Shown here in pieces: positions 26,270 through 35,970 of a stretch of 64,000 bases of DNA. Every line of letters starts with the position of its first letter. Position 1 is the stretch's first letter. The DNA lies in contig NZ_FNQN01000012.1 in NCBI RefSeq assembly GCF_900107645.1, positions 31,930-95,929 on the forward strand. Direction: 5' to 3'. The position numbers were made by a program, and so were the translations under genes. The notes below the pieces were generated by a model. It was not told the DNA's origin, searched no databases, and saw only the letters and a list, made by a program, of their open reading frames with translations. The stretch is from Desulfuromusa kysingii (GTDB lineage: Bacteria > Desulfobacterota > Desulfuromonadia > Desulfuromonadales > Geopsychrobacteraceae).

Positions 26270-27637
26270 TTATTTGAGCAATAGATCGACAAAGCCTTGA
26301 TAGGTCTGCCGCTTGCGCTCCGAATGGCCATATAGGGTAGATGAAAACAGCGCTGATGCGGCATGCTCTCCCAACATCGAAAACAGTTGATAGTCGATCG
26401 ACTCCAACTGTTCCTTTTGAATAAAAAGACGATAAATAGCCAGCAACCCAATCATTTTTCCATCGATTATCAAAGGGATAGCGACAATTGGCGCCTGTAG
26501 ATCGTCAGAGCCTTCAGTAATCGACCCCTGACAAAAGTAGTTTTCCTCGTCGGCAGCAATTTTTCCCAACACCCCTTCACCCAGGGGAATATCTGGAAAA
26601 GATTCGCTGCCATCAAAACCCTCACCGGTTTCAAAATGCAACTCTTCAGTGGTTTTATCAAACAGGAACACCGCAAACTTCTCGGCACCAACAAAATTGA
26701 TAACAACTTCTTTGATGATCCCGAGGGTTTCTTCACGATCCAAGGTAGAATGCAGACGGGAAGAGGCAATATAAAGGTTGGTTAAGTTGTTATTGACATC
26801 TTCAACTTGCACTAATTGATTGGCGAAATCGAGGTTCTCCTGTTCCAGTTCACCGATGCGACGGAGAGCATCATCCTGTTCAGCGCGCAATTTCGAACAT
26901 TCATTTTCAAGCGTCTGCAAGCGCTGACTCAATCGATCGTCGATCCCCTCTGCTTCTAACTGCTCGGCTTTTTTACTGCGAATCAGACGATCAAGGAGCT
27001 GTTTACTCTTCTGGTCCGGGTAGATAAAATAGACACCATAGCCATCCTCAGACCGGTTCGTTGTCCGCTTAATCCTCCCGTATAAGGAGAGAGGATCTCC
27101 ATCCGCATCCTCTAATTTCATCTCAACGGTTGTATTTTCTTCAAGGGGAGTCGGTGATTTCAAACGAATCCCGCTACTGGAGATATCTTTGGCAGTGACA
27201 ACATGGAGACGACCACCTTCTTGAAGTTGCAGCGGTAGTGTGACTGCAATCCGCTCAGAAGTTCTCCTCTGCAGCTGTCCAAGCAGGCGTGCGACTTTTT
27301 CTCTTAATTCCTGTTTGTTGACTGGTTTAGTGATGTAATCATCACACCCAGCATCGAGACAATGTTGCACCTCTTCCGGTTTTCCTGCGGCCGTCACCAT
27401 AAGAATCGGCAGCTTCTCCCACTGAGGATTTTTGCGAATCAAGCGACAGACTTCATCACCGTTTATACCTGGCATATAGTAATCCAGCAACAAGACATTC
27501 GGGGCCACCTTATCAAGCCGCTGCAAGGCTTCTTCGCCAGATGAAGCCGTTATCAGATCGTAACCGCAATCCTCAAGATAAGAGCGCTCAAGCTCAAGAA
27601 AGAGATCTACATCATCGACTAATAATATTTTTGACAT
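26270..27637 (-). CDS. Response regulator with receiver, PilZ and GAF domains
   Basis: The 455-residue product has a receiver domain (about 1-118, with LLDYYMPG as the phosphorylation site). A PilZ domain with RRTSER and DISSSGIRL (c-di-GMP binding pattern) covers about 130-230. A coiled coil follows (about 235-290), then a C-terminal GAF domain (about 290-455). It has no DNA-binding or enzymatic output. It probably combines phosphorylation, c-di-GMP and small-molecule signals to control a partner such as a motility or polysaccharide system. The ATG at 27637 has AGGA at suitable distance. Confidence 0.88.
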   Translation of the reverse strand: MSKILLVDDVDLFLELERSYLEDCGYDLITASSGEEALQRLDKVAPNVLLLDYYMPGINGDEVCRLIRKNPQWEKLPILMVTAAGKPEEVQHCLDAGCDDYITKPVNKQELREKVARLLGQLQRRTSERIAVTLPLQLQEGGRLHVVTAKDISSSGIRLKSPTPLEENTTVEMKLEDADGDPLSLYGRIKRTTNRSEDGYGVYFIYPDQKSKQLLDRLIRSKKAEQLEAEGIDDRLSQRLQTLENECSKLRAEQDDALRRIGELEQENLDFANQLVQVEDVNNNLTNLYIASSRLHSTLDREETLGIIKEVVINFVGAEKFAVFLFDKTTEELHFETGEGFDGSESFPDIPLGEGVLGKIAADEENYFCQGSITEGSDDLQAPIVAIPLIIDGKMIGLLAIYRLFIQKEQLESIDYQLFSMLGEHAASALFSSTLYGHSERKRQTYQGFVDLLLK

Positions 27638-27691
27638 CGGCAATCCTGTTAGAAAAAGGAGATTAAATCTACCTCAGAATACGCAAAAAGT

Positions 27692-27724
27692 AAAGGCTCC
27701 CGAGTGCTAACGCGGGAGCCTTTT
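27692..27724 (-). terminator. Rho-independent terminator
   Basis: A perfect 11-bp stem, AAAGGCTCCCG and CGGGAGCCTTT, encloses a ten-base loop, with a T-run on either strand. It ends the transcript of the small thioredoxin-like gene at 27785 and isolates it from the receiver-PilZ-GAF gene. Confidence 0.85.
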
Positions 27725-27784
27725 ATCAGTTCATTTATGGTTTTTTGCGGTTTAACAATTGTTCCCAAAAAGCGTGTGGGAAAA

Positions 27785-28060
27785 TCAAGCGACCTTAGCC
27801 ACTTCACGTAAATAACGTGGTCTCTCAGTTATAAAATTGACAATTTCATTCACTTCAGGAACGCGACCAGCGATCCGCACTTGATCATCAATCAACAAAG
27901 CTGGTTCGACATAAATACGGTTATCAATCATCTTACGAGAATCACTGAACTGATGGACTTCAGCCTGAACTCCAAGTTGATTGAGCGCTTCGCGAACATT
28001 TTCTACCGTTCCATGACAACTTGCTGGATTATCTGGCTTACAAAGGACATCGATACGCAT
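27785..28060 (-). CDS. Small thioredoxin-fold protein
   Basis: The 91-residue protein has a thioredoxin/glutaredoxin-like arrangement: strand MRIDVLCKP, a helix (TVENVREALNQLG), strand AEVHQF, then EPALLIDDQVRIAGRVP, which carries the family's cis-Pro region. Two cysteines (C7 and C15) are eight residues apart rather than CxxC, so it is not a normal thioredoxin and may bind a metal or cofactor. Similar proteins appear near redox genes in anaerobes. The function is unknown. It is transcribed from its own unit, ending at the strong terminator. Confidence 0.6.
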   Translation of the reverse strand: MRIDVLCKPDNPASCHGTVENVREALNQLGVQAEVHQFSDSRKMIDNRIYVEPALLIDDQVRIAGRVPEVNEIVNFITERPRYLREVAKVA

Positions 28061-28156
28061 AATAATTCTCCTCTTCTGAGGTTATTTTTTAATTATGACT
28101 ATTTTTGTCATATTGTACATGATTTCCAAAAATTGACAAGGTATTTGTCAACCCCC

Positions 28157-30778
28157 TTAAGAATTATTTTTGCTTTCTACAGAGACAACTAATTCTCCTG
28201 CAACCTGATCAACGACGACGCTCGCACCTTCTAACGTCTCACCTGTTATCAAGGTTCGTGCAACCTTTGTTTCCAATTGGCGCTGGATAAATCGTTTCAG
28301 AGGTCGTGCCCCATAGACCGGATCGTAAGCCGTCTCAGCAATATAATCACAGGCGGCAGGGGTTAATTCCAGACCGAGATTATTTTCAGCCATGCGCTGG
28401 CGCAACTCTTCAATCAATAGCAAGACAATCTGCTTAACCTCTTCCAGAGACAGGGGCTTAAAGATAATCGTATCATCGACACGGTTAAGAAATTCGGGCC
28501 GAAAATGATGTTGTAGCTCCTGCTCAACCTGTTTCATAACCTCTTGGGGAATCTTACCGTCATGAATCCCTTCGATCAAATACTGAGAGCCTATATTCGA
28601 GGTCATGATAATAACGGTATTCTTGAAACTGACCGTACGCCCCTTAGAGTCTGTCGCCCGACCATCATCCAGAATCTGCAGCAATACATTGAATACATCC
28701 GGATGTGCTTTTTCAATTTCATCGAACAACACAACCGCATAGGGTTGCCTACGCACGGCTTCTGTGAGCTGCCCACCTTCTTCGTAGCCAATATAACCGG
28801 GAGGAGCCCCAAGTAAACGACTGACAGCATGCTTTTCCATATACTCTGACATATCAATACGGATGATGTTATCTTCACTATCAAATAACGCTTGCGCAAG
28901 GGTTCGTGCTAATTCCGTCTTCCCCACACCGGTTGGACCGAGAAAGATAAATGAACCGATGGGACGACGTGGATCTTTGATTCCGGCTCGCGCTCGAATG
29001 ACAGCGTCTGCGACTCGCTGCACGGCTTCATCCTGGCCGATCACTCGCTGATGCAGGATCTCATCCAGCTTAAGGAGCTTTTCTCGCTCGCCTTCGACCA
29101 GACGGGTCACCGGGATCCCGGTCCAGTTAGCAACAATGGTAGCAATCTCTTCAGCTGTAACCTCTTCACGCAGTAACTTGTTGGTGCCATCGGTTTGTTC
29201 CAGCTGTTGTTCACCGGTTTTAAGCTGCATCTCAAGTTCTGGCAGGCGTCCATGCTTCAGTTCCGCCGCACGGTTCAAATCATAACTGCGCTCGGCTTCA
29301 GCAATAGCAAGCCGGGTTTTCTCAATCTCCTCACGGAGTGATTGCGTCCCACGGATCCCCCCTTTTTCCAGTTGCCACTGTGCTGCAAGGGTTTTTTCAC
29401 TTGATTTTAACTCAGCCAGTTCTTTTTGCAGAACAGTCAACCGCTCGCGACTGGCTTTGTCTTTTTCTTTCTTGAGAGCCGCCTCTTCAATTTCAAGCTG
29501 CATCATGCGTCGGGTTATTGCGTCCAGTTCAGCAGGCATGGAATCAATTTCGGTACGGATTGTTGCACAGGCTTCATCAACAAGATCGATCGCCTTATCA
29601 GGCAAAAATCGGTCAGCGATATAACGATGACTTAATTCTGCTGCCGCAACCAAAGCATTGTCCTGAATACGCACTCCATGATAGACCTCAAAGCGCTCTT
29701 TTAATCCACGCAGGATACTGATGGTGGCCTCAACATCCGGTTGATCAACCATGACCGGTTGAAAACGACGCTCCAAGGCGGGATCTTTCTCTAAGTATTG
29801 GCGATATTCGTCAAGAGTTGTCGCGCCGATACAATGTAATTCTCCACGAGCTAACATAGGTTTGAGCATGTTCCCTGCATCGATCGCCCCTTCCGTCTTA
29901 CCGGTGCCGACAATGGTATGGAGTTCATCAATGAACAACAGAATCCGCCCGTCACTATCATGAACTTCTTTCAGAACCGCTTTAAGCCGCTCTTCAAATT
30001 CACCACGGTACTTGGCTCCGGCAACCAGAGCTGACATATCAAGAGAAAAAACCGTCTTGTCTTTAAGCCCCTCGGGGACATCACCGCGGACAATCCGATG
30101 GGCAAGCCCTTCGACAATGGCCGTCTTACCGACACCAGGTTCTCCAATCAGAACTGGATTATTCTTGGTTTTTCTCGACAAAATTCTAATCACCCGCCGG
30201 ATCTCTTCATCCCTGCCGATCACCGGATCAAGTTTCCCCTTTTTGACCTCCTCAACCAGATCCCGGCCATATTTTTCCAGCACTTCATAGGTTGATTCTG
30301 GATCCTGACTGGTGACTCGCTGATGGCCACGGACTTCCGTCAGTACTTGCAGAAGCCTTTCACGATCCAGCTTATATTTTTTAAATATTTTACCGCCTGC
30401 GGTGCGCTCTCCTTCAGCAACAGCAGCCAGCAAGATATGTTCGACACTGACATATTCGTCTTTCAGTTGCTTTGCCTCTGTTTCAGCCTGCAGCATCAGT
30501 TGTCCCAGGCGGCGACTGGCATACAGCTTACTGCTATCGGCGCCCGGACCGCCCATTTGTGGACGAGACTTAAGGTTCTGATTTAGCTCTGTTAAAATAT
30601 CTGCAACAGGAATGTCGAGCTTCTGTAACAACCGTGGCGCCAGACCATCCTGTTGTTCACAGAGGGCTAGCAACAGGTGCTCACCATCAATTTCTACGTG
30701 CCCCAGACGCAGAGCATGAGATTGTGCTTCCTGTAATGCTTCCTGAACTTTTTGTGTGGTTCGATTCAGATCGATCAT
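28157..30778 (-). CDS. clpB: ATP-dependent disaggregase ClpB
   Basis: ClpB dissolves protein aggregates together with DnaK and small heat-shock proteins. The 873-residue protein has an N-terminal Clp repeat domain, AAA module 1 (Walker A GEPGVGKT), a long middle coiled coil (about 400-530), AAA module 2 (Walker A GPTGVGKT) and a C-terminal small domain. The start [15 protein letters not shown] has GGAG five bases upstream; the frame is open to 30805. The region upstream has a TATAAT at 30825-30830 but no clear -35. Two hsp20 genes lie directly upstream, a natural partner set. Confidence 0.97.
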   Translation of the reverse strand: MIDLNRTTQKVQEALQEAQSHALRLGHVEIDGEHLLLALCEQQDGLAPRLLQKLDIPVADILTELNQNLKSRPQMGGPGADSSKLYASRRLGQLMLQAETEAKQLKDEYVSVEHILLAAVAEGERTAGGKIFKKYKLDRERLLQVLTEVRGHQRVTSQDPESTYEVLEKYGRDLVEEVKKGKLDPVIGRDEEIRRVIRILSRKTKNNPVLIGEPGVGKTAIVEGLAHRIVRGDVPEGLKDKTVFSLDMSALVAGAKYRGEFEERLKAVLKEVHDSDGRILLFIDELHTIVGTGKTEGAIDAGNMLKPMLARGELHCIGATTLDEYRQYLEKDPALERRFQPVMVDQPDVEATISILRGLKERFEVYHGVRIQDNALVAAAELSHRYIADRFLPDKAIDLVDEACATIRTEIDSMPAELDAITRRMMQLEIEEAALKKEKDKASRERLTVLQKELAELKSSEKTLAAQWQLEKGGIRGTQSLREEIEKTRLAIAEAERSYDLNRAAELKHGRLPELEMQLKTGEQQLEQTDGTNKLLREEVTAEEIATIVANWTGIPVTRLVEGEREKLLKLDEILHQRVIGQDEAVQRVADAVIRARAGIKDPRRPIGSFIFLGPTGVGKTELARTLAQALFDSEDNIIRIDMSEYMEKHAVSRLLGAPPGYIGYEEGGQLTEAVRRQPYAVVLFDEIEKAHPDVFNVLLQILDDGRATDSKGRTVSFKNTVIIMTSNIGSQYLIEGIHDGKIPQEVMKQVEQELQHHFRPEFLNRVDDTIIFKPLSLEEVKQIVLLLIEELRQRMAENNLGLELTPAACDYIAETAYDPVYGARPLKRFIQRQLETKVARTLITGETLEGASVVVDQVAGELVVSVESKNNS

Positions 30779-30853
30779 AATGACTCCTGTTGAAGATGTT
30801 TTCATACGCTATTACTATCCTCCAATTATAGCGCTCAAAAAACAAATCGCTGT

Positions 30854-30885
30854 AAAAAAGCCAGGGAATTTAACCCTGGCTTTTT
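30854..30885 (-). terminator. Rho-independent terminator after the hsp20 pair
   Basis: The hairpin AAAAAGCCAGGG-loop-CCCTGGCTTTTT has a 12-bp stem and a T-run on both strands. It lies six bases past the stop of the second hsp20 gene and separates it from clpB. Confidence 0.88.
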
Positions 30886-30890
30886 CTCTG

Positions 30891-31265
30891 TTAATGTAAC
30901 GTTTTAACGTTTATCTTTCGCGGTTTTGCCGCCTCGCTTTTCGGTAACCGCAGGGTGAGAACTCCATCCTTCAATGCAGCGTCTCCAGCGTCCGCATCAA
31001 TCCTCTCGGAGAGCGTAAACTGCCGATAGTAGCTGCGCTGCTTATCATCGTCAGCAGCTTGAATTTCACCTTCCAGAGTTAACACCCCACGGGAAACTTC
31101 GAGTTGCAACCCCTGCGTTGCAACCCCTGGTAAATCAGCCATCAAGACCAACTCATCTGCCGTCTCATAGATATCAACGGCAGGAGTCATCCGCACTATG
31201 GGTCGAGCTTGTTGAACATTTTGTTGAGCGACATTTTCTTGGTTTACCATCTGTTTTTCAGTCAT
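30891..31265 (-). CDS. Small heat-shock protein, Hsp20 family (second copy)
   Basis: The 124-residue alpha-crystallin domain protein binds unfolding proteins and holds them for ClpB/DnaK. The core strands are visible (VDIYETADELVLMADLPGV and GVLTLEGEI), and the C-terminus has the GVLTLRLPK strand. It follows the first hsp20 gene with a 25-base gap and forms an operon with it. The N-terminal arm is Gln and Asn rich. Confidence 0.93.
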   Translation of the reverse strand: MTEKQMVNQENVAQQNVQQARPIVRMTPAVDIYETADELVLMADLPGVATQGLQLEVSRGVLTLEGEIQAADDDKQRSYYRQFTLSERIDADAGDAALKDGVLTLRLPKSEAAKPRKINVKTLH

Positions 31266-31290
31266 GATCTATTTCCTCCATCATATTTTT

Positions 31291-31722
31291 TTATTCGTTA
31301 ACTTTAAGTGCAATCTTCTTGGGCAATGCCGAAACAGCCTTTGGCAGGTCTATCCGCAAAACTCCATCGATATATTCGGCTTCAATATTTTCAACATCCA
31401 AGTCTGTTGCAAGCTGAATATTCTGTTCAAATTTCCCTCGTTGCCGCTCCTGACGATACCAATGGCTCCCTTCAGGAACTTCTGCTTCAGTAAACTCTCC
31501 AGCGATCGTTAAGCGACGCCCTAAGACACTGATGTTCAAACTTTCACTATTCAACCCTGGCAACAAAGCTTTAACGCTGTGACTGTTTTCTTTCTCCGTG
31601 ACCTCAAATTTAATCGGTCGAAGAGGGTTCTCAGAGGCTGATGCGAATCCCAATTCCCGCAGGAATTGATCCATTTCACGTTGCATGTTGCTGACTTCGT
31701 TCACAAATTGTAATCCAAACAT
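31291..31722 (-). CDS. Small heat-shock protein, Hsp20 family (first copy)
   Basis: The 143-residue protein has an N-terminal arm FGLQFVNEVSNMQREMDQFL, an alpha-crystallin domain (about 40-130) and the strand GVLRIDLPK. It is preceded by GGAGG seven bases from the ATG. It leads the hsp20 operon, downstream of a sigma-54-like promoter and three palindromes. The two copies are only distantly similar, which suggests different clients or hetero-oligomers. Confidence 0.93.
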   Translation of the reverse strand: MFGLQFVNEVSNMQREMDQFLRELGFASASENPLRPIKFEVTEKENSHSVKALLPGLNSESLNISVLGRRLTIAGEFTEAEVPEGSHWYRQERQRGKFEQNIQLATDLDVENIEAEYIDGVLRIDLPKAVSALPKKIALKVNE

Positions 31723-31760
31723 ATTGTCCTCCTATGATTTTGGTTGTTGATGATTTAATT

Positions 31761-31791
31761 TCTGTCTTGAGTTAATACAAGACAGATGCCA
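31761..31791 (-). promoter_or_regulatory. Sigma-54-like promoter and inverted repeat before hsp20
   Basis: On the minus strand TGGCATCTGTCTTGTA (31776-31791) fits the -24/-12 consensus, with GT instead of GC at -12. A perfect inverted repeat, TCTGTCTTG-N8-CAAGACAGA (31761-31786), overlaps it and covers the likely start site. The repeat could be a repressor site or a leader hairpin. The predicted 5' leader is about 45 bases. Confidence 0.65.
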
Positions 31792-31858
31792 AAACCAAAA
31801 AAATATTTTAAGTAATTATTTCAGATAGTTATGAGGGTGCTTGGATTTCAGATTTTAT

Positions 31859-31914
31859 TGCGACGTCGCAGCACAGGCTGCAACTGTTGCAGCTGCGACA
31901 GGTGCGACGTTGCA
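31859..31914. promoter_or_regulatory. Three tandem palindromes, candidate activator sites for hsp20
   Basis: The palindromes TGCGACGTCGCA (31859-31870), TGCAAC-T-GTTGCA (31879-31891) and TGCGACGTTGCA (31903-31914) share the core TGCRAC-GTYGCA. Centres are about 20 and 24 bases apart, near two helical turns. They lie about 70-125 bases upstream of the sigma-54-like promoter, next to the activator gene at 31927. Confidence 0.75.
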
Positions 31915-31926
31915 ACAGCTAAAAAA

Positions 31927-33345
31927 TCAGGTGAGGTCTTGGCGGGTTAAGTTCAATCGTTGCAGGTGGCGATATAATGTCGCTCTATGGACACCCAGAT
32001 ATCGGGCCGCAGCAGACAGATTACCGTCTGAGGCTTGAAATGCCTGACGGATAAGGTCTGCGGATAAATCAACTTTTTGCCCCTGGTGTGCTGAATTTGG
32101 GGGTGGGTTATATACGTTTTTTTCCGTCGTTTGCGTATATGGAATCGCCATCGGTAAATGACGTTGGTTGTCATCAGTGGCAATAATGTTTTTGGAGTTT
32201 GAGAACTTCTGCCGCTCCGCTATCCACTCAGTAAAAGCCCGCACTCCTATGGCTTCCGTCTCAGACTCAACAACGACTCGTTCAATAACATTGCGCAATT
32301 CACGGATATTCCCCGGCCAGAGATAAGATTGCAGCAAACGGATAGCCTCATTGGTTAACCGGGTAATGTTCTTACCATATCTCAGATTGAATTGCTGGAG
32401 AAACAACTCGACCAACAGCGGAATATCTTCAGCGCGGTCGCGCAGTGGGGGGAGATGGATGCGGAGGACAGCCAGCCGATGGTAGAGATCAGAGCGGAAG
32501 CGTTTTTCTGCCACTGCTTGCTCCAAAGGGACATTGGTTGCACCAATAAAACGGACATCAACCTGATGACTTCTTTCACCACCGACGCGTTGCACCCGCC
32601 CATCTTCCAGCACCCGCAGCAGCTTTGTTTGTGTATGCAGGGGCATATCCCCAATCTCATCCAAAAACAATGTGCCACCATTGGCGCGCTCAAAATAGCC
32701 ATGATGCTCACGCAGTGCGCCAGTAAAAGCTCCGCGTTCATGACCAAACAGCTCGGATTCAAGGAGTTGCTCACTTATCGCAGCACAATTCAAAGCGGCA
32801 AAGGGTTTTTCATGGCGCCGGCTTTCTGCATGCAGCGCTTGCGCAACCAGCTCTTTTCCCGCCCCCGTTTCACCGGTGATAATGATGGCGGCATCGGAGG
32901 CTGCGTAGAGACGAATCTTACGAAACACTTCGTGCATCGCAGGGCTACTCCCCACCATCTTGTGAAAACTGATATTCTGTTTGCTCGCCACCGATTCGCT
33001 GCGCAGGCTGATCCGAACTATCTGCCCTTGGTAGTCTTCGGTTAAACCGGCGAATTGGATATCAGCCAGGAATTCTTGCTGTTCGGGAAAAAGGCGTAAC
33101 TTAACATCGGTCAGATCCTGTCTCTGATCTATGACGTCAGCGGCCAAAGTTGTTATTGCTGGTACTGCGGCGGGGAAAAGTGCTGCCGGGGAGCGCCCTT
33201 GGATAGAGGACGGTTCAAGTTTGAGCCAGTGAGTGACCCGATCTGACAGACTTTGAACCTGCCATGATCCATACCCCCGATGTATCATCACAATGTCAGC
33301 AGCGACAACAGGTAGATATTCGGAGTGACTCACATGTAAATTCAT
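31927..33345 (-). CDS. Sigma-54-dependent transcriptional activator next to hsp20
   Basis: The 472-residue enhancer-binding protein has an N-terminal PAS-like region (about 15-135) and no receiver domain. A sigma-54 AAA+ module (Walker [16 protein letters not shown] loop) follows, with a C-terminal Fis-type helix-turn-helix ([20 protein letters not shown]). It lies directly upstream of the hsp20 operon in the same direction and is thus a good candidate to bind the three palindromes just beyond its stop codon. The signal is unknown, and it may respond to stress-related ligands through its PAS region. Confidence 0.9.
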   Translation of the reverse strand: MNLHVSHSEYLPVVAADIVMIHRGYGSWQVQSLSDRVTHWLKLEPSSIQGRSPAALFPAAVPAITTLAADVIDQRQDLTDVKLRLFPEQQEFLADIQFAGLTEDYQGQIVRISLRSESVASKQNISFHKMVGSSPAMHEVFRKIRLYAASDAAIIITGETGAGKELVAQALHAESRRHEKPFAALNCAAISEQLLESELFGHERGAFTGALREHHGYFERANGGTLFLDEIGDMPLHTQTKLLRVLEDGRVQRVGGERSHQVDVRFIGATNVPLEQAVAEKRFRSDLYHRLAVLRIHLPPLRDRAEDIPLLVELFLQQFNLRYGKNITRLTNEAIRLLQSYLWPGNIRELRNVIERVVVESETEAIGVRAFTEWIAERQKFSNSKNIIATDDNQRHLPMAIPYTQTTEKNVYNPPPNSAHQGQKVDLSADLIRQAFQASDGNLSAAARYLGVHRATLYRHLQRLNLTRQDLT

Positions 33346-33353
33346 ATTAATTG

Positions 33354-33686
33354 TCAGCGTCTCAAGGTGTCCAGATAGCGACTGAAAGCCTGCTTTCCGG
33401 TTTCAAACTGCGTCAACTGAACTCCCATCCCTGCTTTATTAGCAAGACGGATCAAGTTTGGTGGGACTTTTTTCGCCCAGCGGACTCGCCCATACACGAT
33501 CACCTGTTCTTCATTCGGCAAAATCAATTCAATCAGTAATTTGGTCCCCGGTCGTTCCGGTTGCCCCGTGATAATATACAATCCACCTTCTGAAGCGTCC
33601 CCGGTAAAAGCGACTTTCTTCGGATAATCAGTACCAAAACGTACCTTGAGGCGTTTTTTCTTCCGTTTCTGGCTCCGCTCTATCAT
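33354..33686 (-). CDS. PilZ-domain protein
   Basis: This 110-residue protein is almost entirely a PilZ domain. The N-terminus is strongly basic (RSQKRKKKRLKVRF), and the motif DASEGGLYI corresponds to the D/NxSxxG part of the c-di-GMP site. It ends eight bases before the activator gene at 31927-33345, so both are probably in one transcript. A link between c-di-GMP and stress regulation is possible but not shown. Confidence 0.8.
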   Translation of the reverse strand: MIERSQKRKKKRLKVRFGTDYPKKVAFTGDASEGGLYIITGQPERPGTKLLIELILPNEEQVIVYGRVRWAKKVPPNLIRLANKAGMGVQLTQFETGKQAFSRYLDTLRR

Positions 33687-33773
33687 CGACGACCCTCCTA
33701 TGACTCACAGCCTACGACAGAACCATTAGCACTTAAAGTAAGATTTTAACGGTAATGCGCGCTGCTCACGATC

Positions 33774-34031
33774 TTATTTTTTCAAATAAAATAGCAAGAT
33801 AGCCCCAGTTCCCGCACCAATACCGCCAAGAAAAATACCCATAATGGCCCGGTTCCTCTGCTTATGTAACGACTCTCTGAGTTCAAACGAAGCTCTCCCT
33901 CCCAATGATTTCGTAAAACCGACGACGCAAGTATTCTGAACTTTTAGCTGATAAACCTGCCTGATCCCGATGAAAGCAGTACCGAGCCCAACCAGAAGGA
34001 TCACAATCGCGATCATCTTCCATCTAGCCAC
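33774..34031 (-). CDS. Small membrane protein of unknown function
   Basis: The product has about 85 residues with two hydrophobic segments (MIAIVILLVGLGTAFIGI and AIMGIFLGGIGAGTGAILLFYL), joined by a charged stretch (KSLGGRASFELRESLHKQRNR). The GTG at 34031 is chosen because AGGAAA lies six bases upstream; a longer frame reaches 34142, but it overlaps the LpoA-like gene. It sits 28 bases after that gene and is probably cotranscribed. No family was recognised. Confidence 0.5.
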   Translation of the reverse strand: MARWKMIAIVILLVGLGTAFIGIRQVYQLKVQNTCVVGFTKSLGGRASFELRESLHKQRNRAIMGIFLGGIGAGTGAILLFYLKK

Positions 34032-34059
34032 GATGATTTCCTGACAGTTAATTGATGAC

Positions 34060-35934
34060 TTATTCGGTCTCAACAACCCGACCGCGGCTGAATTGTAACA
34101 ATGAGAGTAACTTGATCGCTTCACCGTAGGTATCAAATCCACTGGTGCCCGTCACGCCACGATAATCTTTCACTGCAGCGAGTTTTTTTCGTAAGTCATC
34201 ACGGTTTACGACAGCAGGATCATCCATAACTTGGAGTAACAGTGTGGCGACATCAAACGCTTGAGCCCCAAGGATCGTTGGTTCTTCCTGATATGCTTGA
34301 CGATACAATTCCATAAAGCGCCGGACTTCAGGTTTTTTGCTGCCAGGATAAAAGGCATCCACAAAAACAGCATCTTTAAGAAAGCGTCCAGCTTGACTGG
34401 CTAACTCAGAAGAGTTCCAGCCATTGATCCCCAGCAATGTAACATCTTTTATCCCGTAAAAAACTAACTGCGGAGCAATCTGACTGATTTGTTCCGCATA
34501 ATCAGGGATAAACAGAGCGTGGAACGGAGCTAATGGATATTCCAGCTCTAATGGTTCCTGCTGCTCTTCCTCTCCAACTTCAACTTGTGGGATCCTGACT
34601 TCCCGATCTTCCCAGAGCAGTTTCTGAATCTGTTTTCTAAAATCAGTACTGTCTTCCGGGTAACTGACGATATCAACAATTTCTCCACCTGAGGCTTGCA
34701 GCTCCTGAGTAAATAACTGCGTCATTTTTTCACCGAGGCGATTTTCAGGGTAGAGAATGGAGAAGGAAATATCTCCTTTGGCCAACGCATAATGGACCAA
34801 TCTCTTCACCTGCTGTTCTGCTGTCAGCGTATCACGAAAAATAAAGTTACCTATTTCTGGTAGTCCCTCAGTTTGCGCAAAAGTGACCATCGGCACCATT
34901 TCACGTTGGGCACGGCGCGCAGCATCTCCAGCGGCAGTCCCGAGCAACGGACCAATAACCGCTATCACCTTATCATCGTCAGTGAGACGACTGACTAGCT
35001 GTGCAGAAGTAACCCCGGAAACAGCCGTATCTCGGTAGACAAAGCGGGCGGGAAGACGCGTTTTATTGTGTTCCTGTAAGGCTAATTCCAATCCCTTTCT
35101 AACCAACTCTCCATAGGATTGAAACCGACCACTTAAGGGGATGAGGACGCCAATACTGTCACGACTGAGCCAGTTTTCAGCATTTGCTCTCTGCTGCAAT
35201 TGTTCAGCTTCTTGCCAGTATGGAAAGGTGACACTGGAAGCAAACAGTTTGCGTAGATGGTCTTTTGCCAAATCTGTTTGCTGACGGACAAAGGCGCGGC
35301 GCGCCAATTGTAATTGGGCATCTTGTCCGATTGCTGTCCCCTGCCACATAAAGGCAGCTTCCGACAGATCCGCATCATGAATTTGATTCTGCAGGATCTG
35401 GTGCGCCTGCTCATAAATGGGGGCCGGAGTCGGACTATAGATGAGTTGCTGTTGCAGATAATATAAGGTCTTGAGGAATTGATTATCAGCGCTCGCGGCG
35501 ACAGCCAACGCTTGATAGAGCTTTAGATTGTCTGCTGTAGATAGTTGTTTACCAGGTAATCCCTGCAGGTATTGCAGGCCTCTTTCATACTGACCTGTTT
35601 GGATCAAGCTGGTCCCTAATAACAGATCAACTTCGGGCCCTCGATCAGCAATGGGGATACGTTGTAAATAAAGAATCGCATCTCCATAATTTTGTTGTTG
35701 TGAAAAGACCCGGCTAATCAATACCAGGGCTCGCGCCGTATCCGAGGGATTCTGGTTTTGCTGAACAAACCCACGTAGAATGGCGAGGGCTTGATTAAGT
35801 TTCCCCTCCTGAAATAACTGCTGCCCCTGCCTCAACTCTCCAGCGTCTGCTGCTGCAACAGAAGTGACAGAAACAGAGCACAGCAGCGTCGCAAGCAGCG
35901 CTCCAATCAGAGTCTGGTTAAAAATCCGCGTCAT
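34060..35934 (-). CDS. Penicillin-binding protein activator (LpoA-like) with TPR and binding-protein domains
   Basis: The 624-residue exported protein has a signal peptide (LIGALLATLLCSVSVTSVAAA). TPR-like helical repeats follow (about 30-200, GQQLFQEGKLNQALAILRG), then a type 1 periplasmic-binding domain (about 235-620, IGVLIPLSGRFQSYGELVRKG). The arrangement is that of LpoA/YraM, the outer-membrane activator of PBP1A. No clean lipobox is visible around the Cys in LLC, so lipidation is uncertain. The start at 35934 has GGAG five bases upstream. It follows dnaJ with a short gap. Confidence 0.8.
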   Translation of the reverse strand: MTRIFNQTLIGALLATLLCSVSVTSVAAADAGELRQGQQLFQEGKLNQALAILRGFVQQNQNPSDTARALVLISRVFSQQQNYGDAILYLQRIPIADRGPEVDLLLGTSLIQTGQYERGLQYLQGLPGKQLSTADNLKLYQALAVAASADNQFLKTLYYLQQQLIYSPTPAPIYEQAHQILQNQIHDADLSEAAFMWQGTAIGQDAQLQLARRAFVRQQTDLAKDHLRKLFASSVTFPYWQEAEQLQQRANAENWLSRDSIGVLIPLSGRFQSYGELVRKGLELALQEHNKTRLPARFVYRDTAVSGVTSAQLVSRLTDDDKVIAVIGPLLGTAAGDAARRAQREMVPMVTFAQTEGLPEIGNFIFRDTLTAEQQVKRLVHYALAKGDISFSILYPENRLGEKMTQLFTQELQASGGEIVDIVSYPEDSTDFRKQIQKLLWEDREVRIPQVEVGEEEQQEPLELEYPLAPFHALFIPDYAEQISQIAPQLVFYGIKDVTLLGINGWNSSELASQAGRFLKDAVFVDAFYPGSKKPEVRRFMELYRQAYQEEPTILGAQAFDVATLLLQVMDDPAVVNRDDLRKKLAAVKDYRGVTGTSGFDTYGEAIKLLSLLQFSRGRVVETE

Positions 35935-35970
35935 GGGCACTCCATAATTCATAACATCGAGAACTGAATT

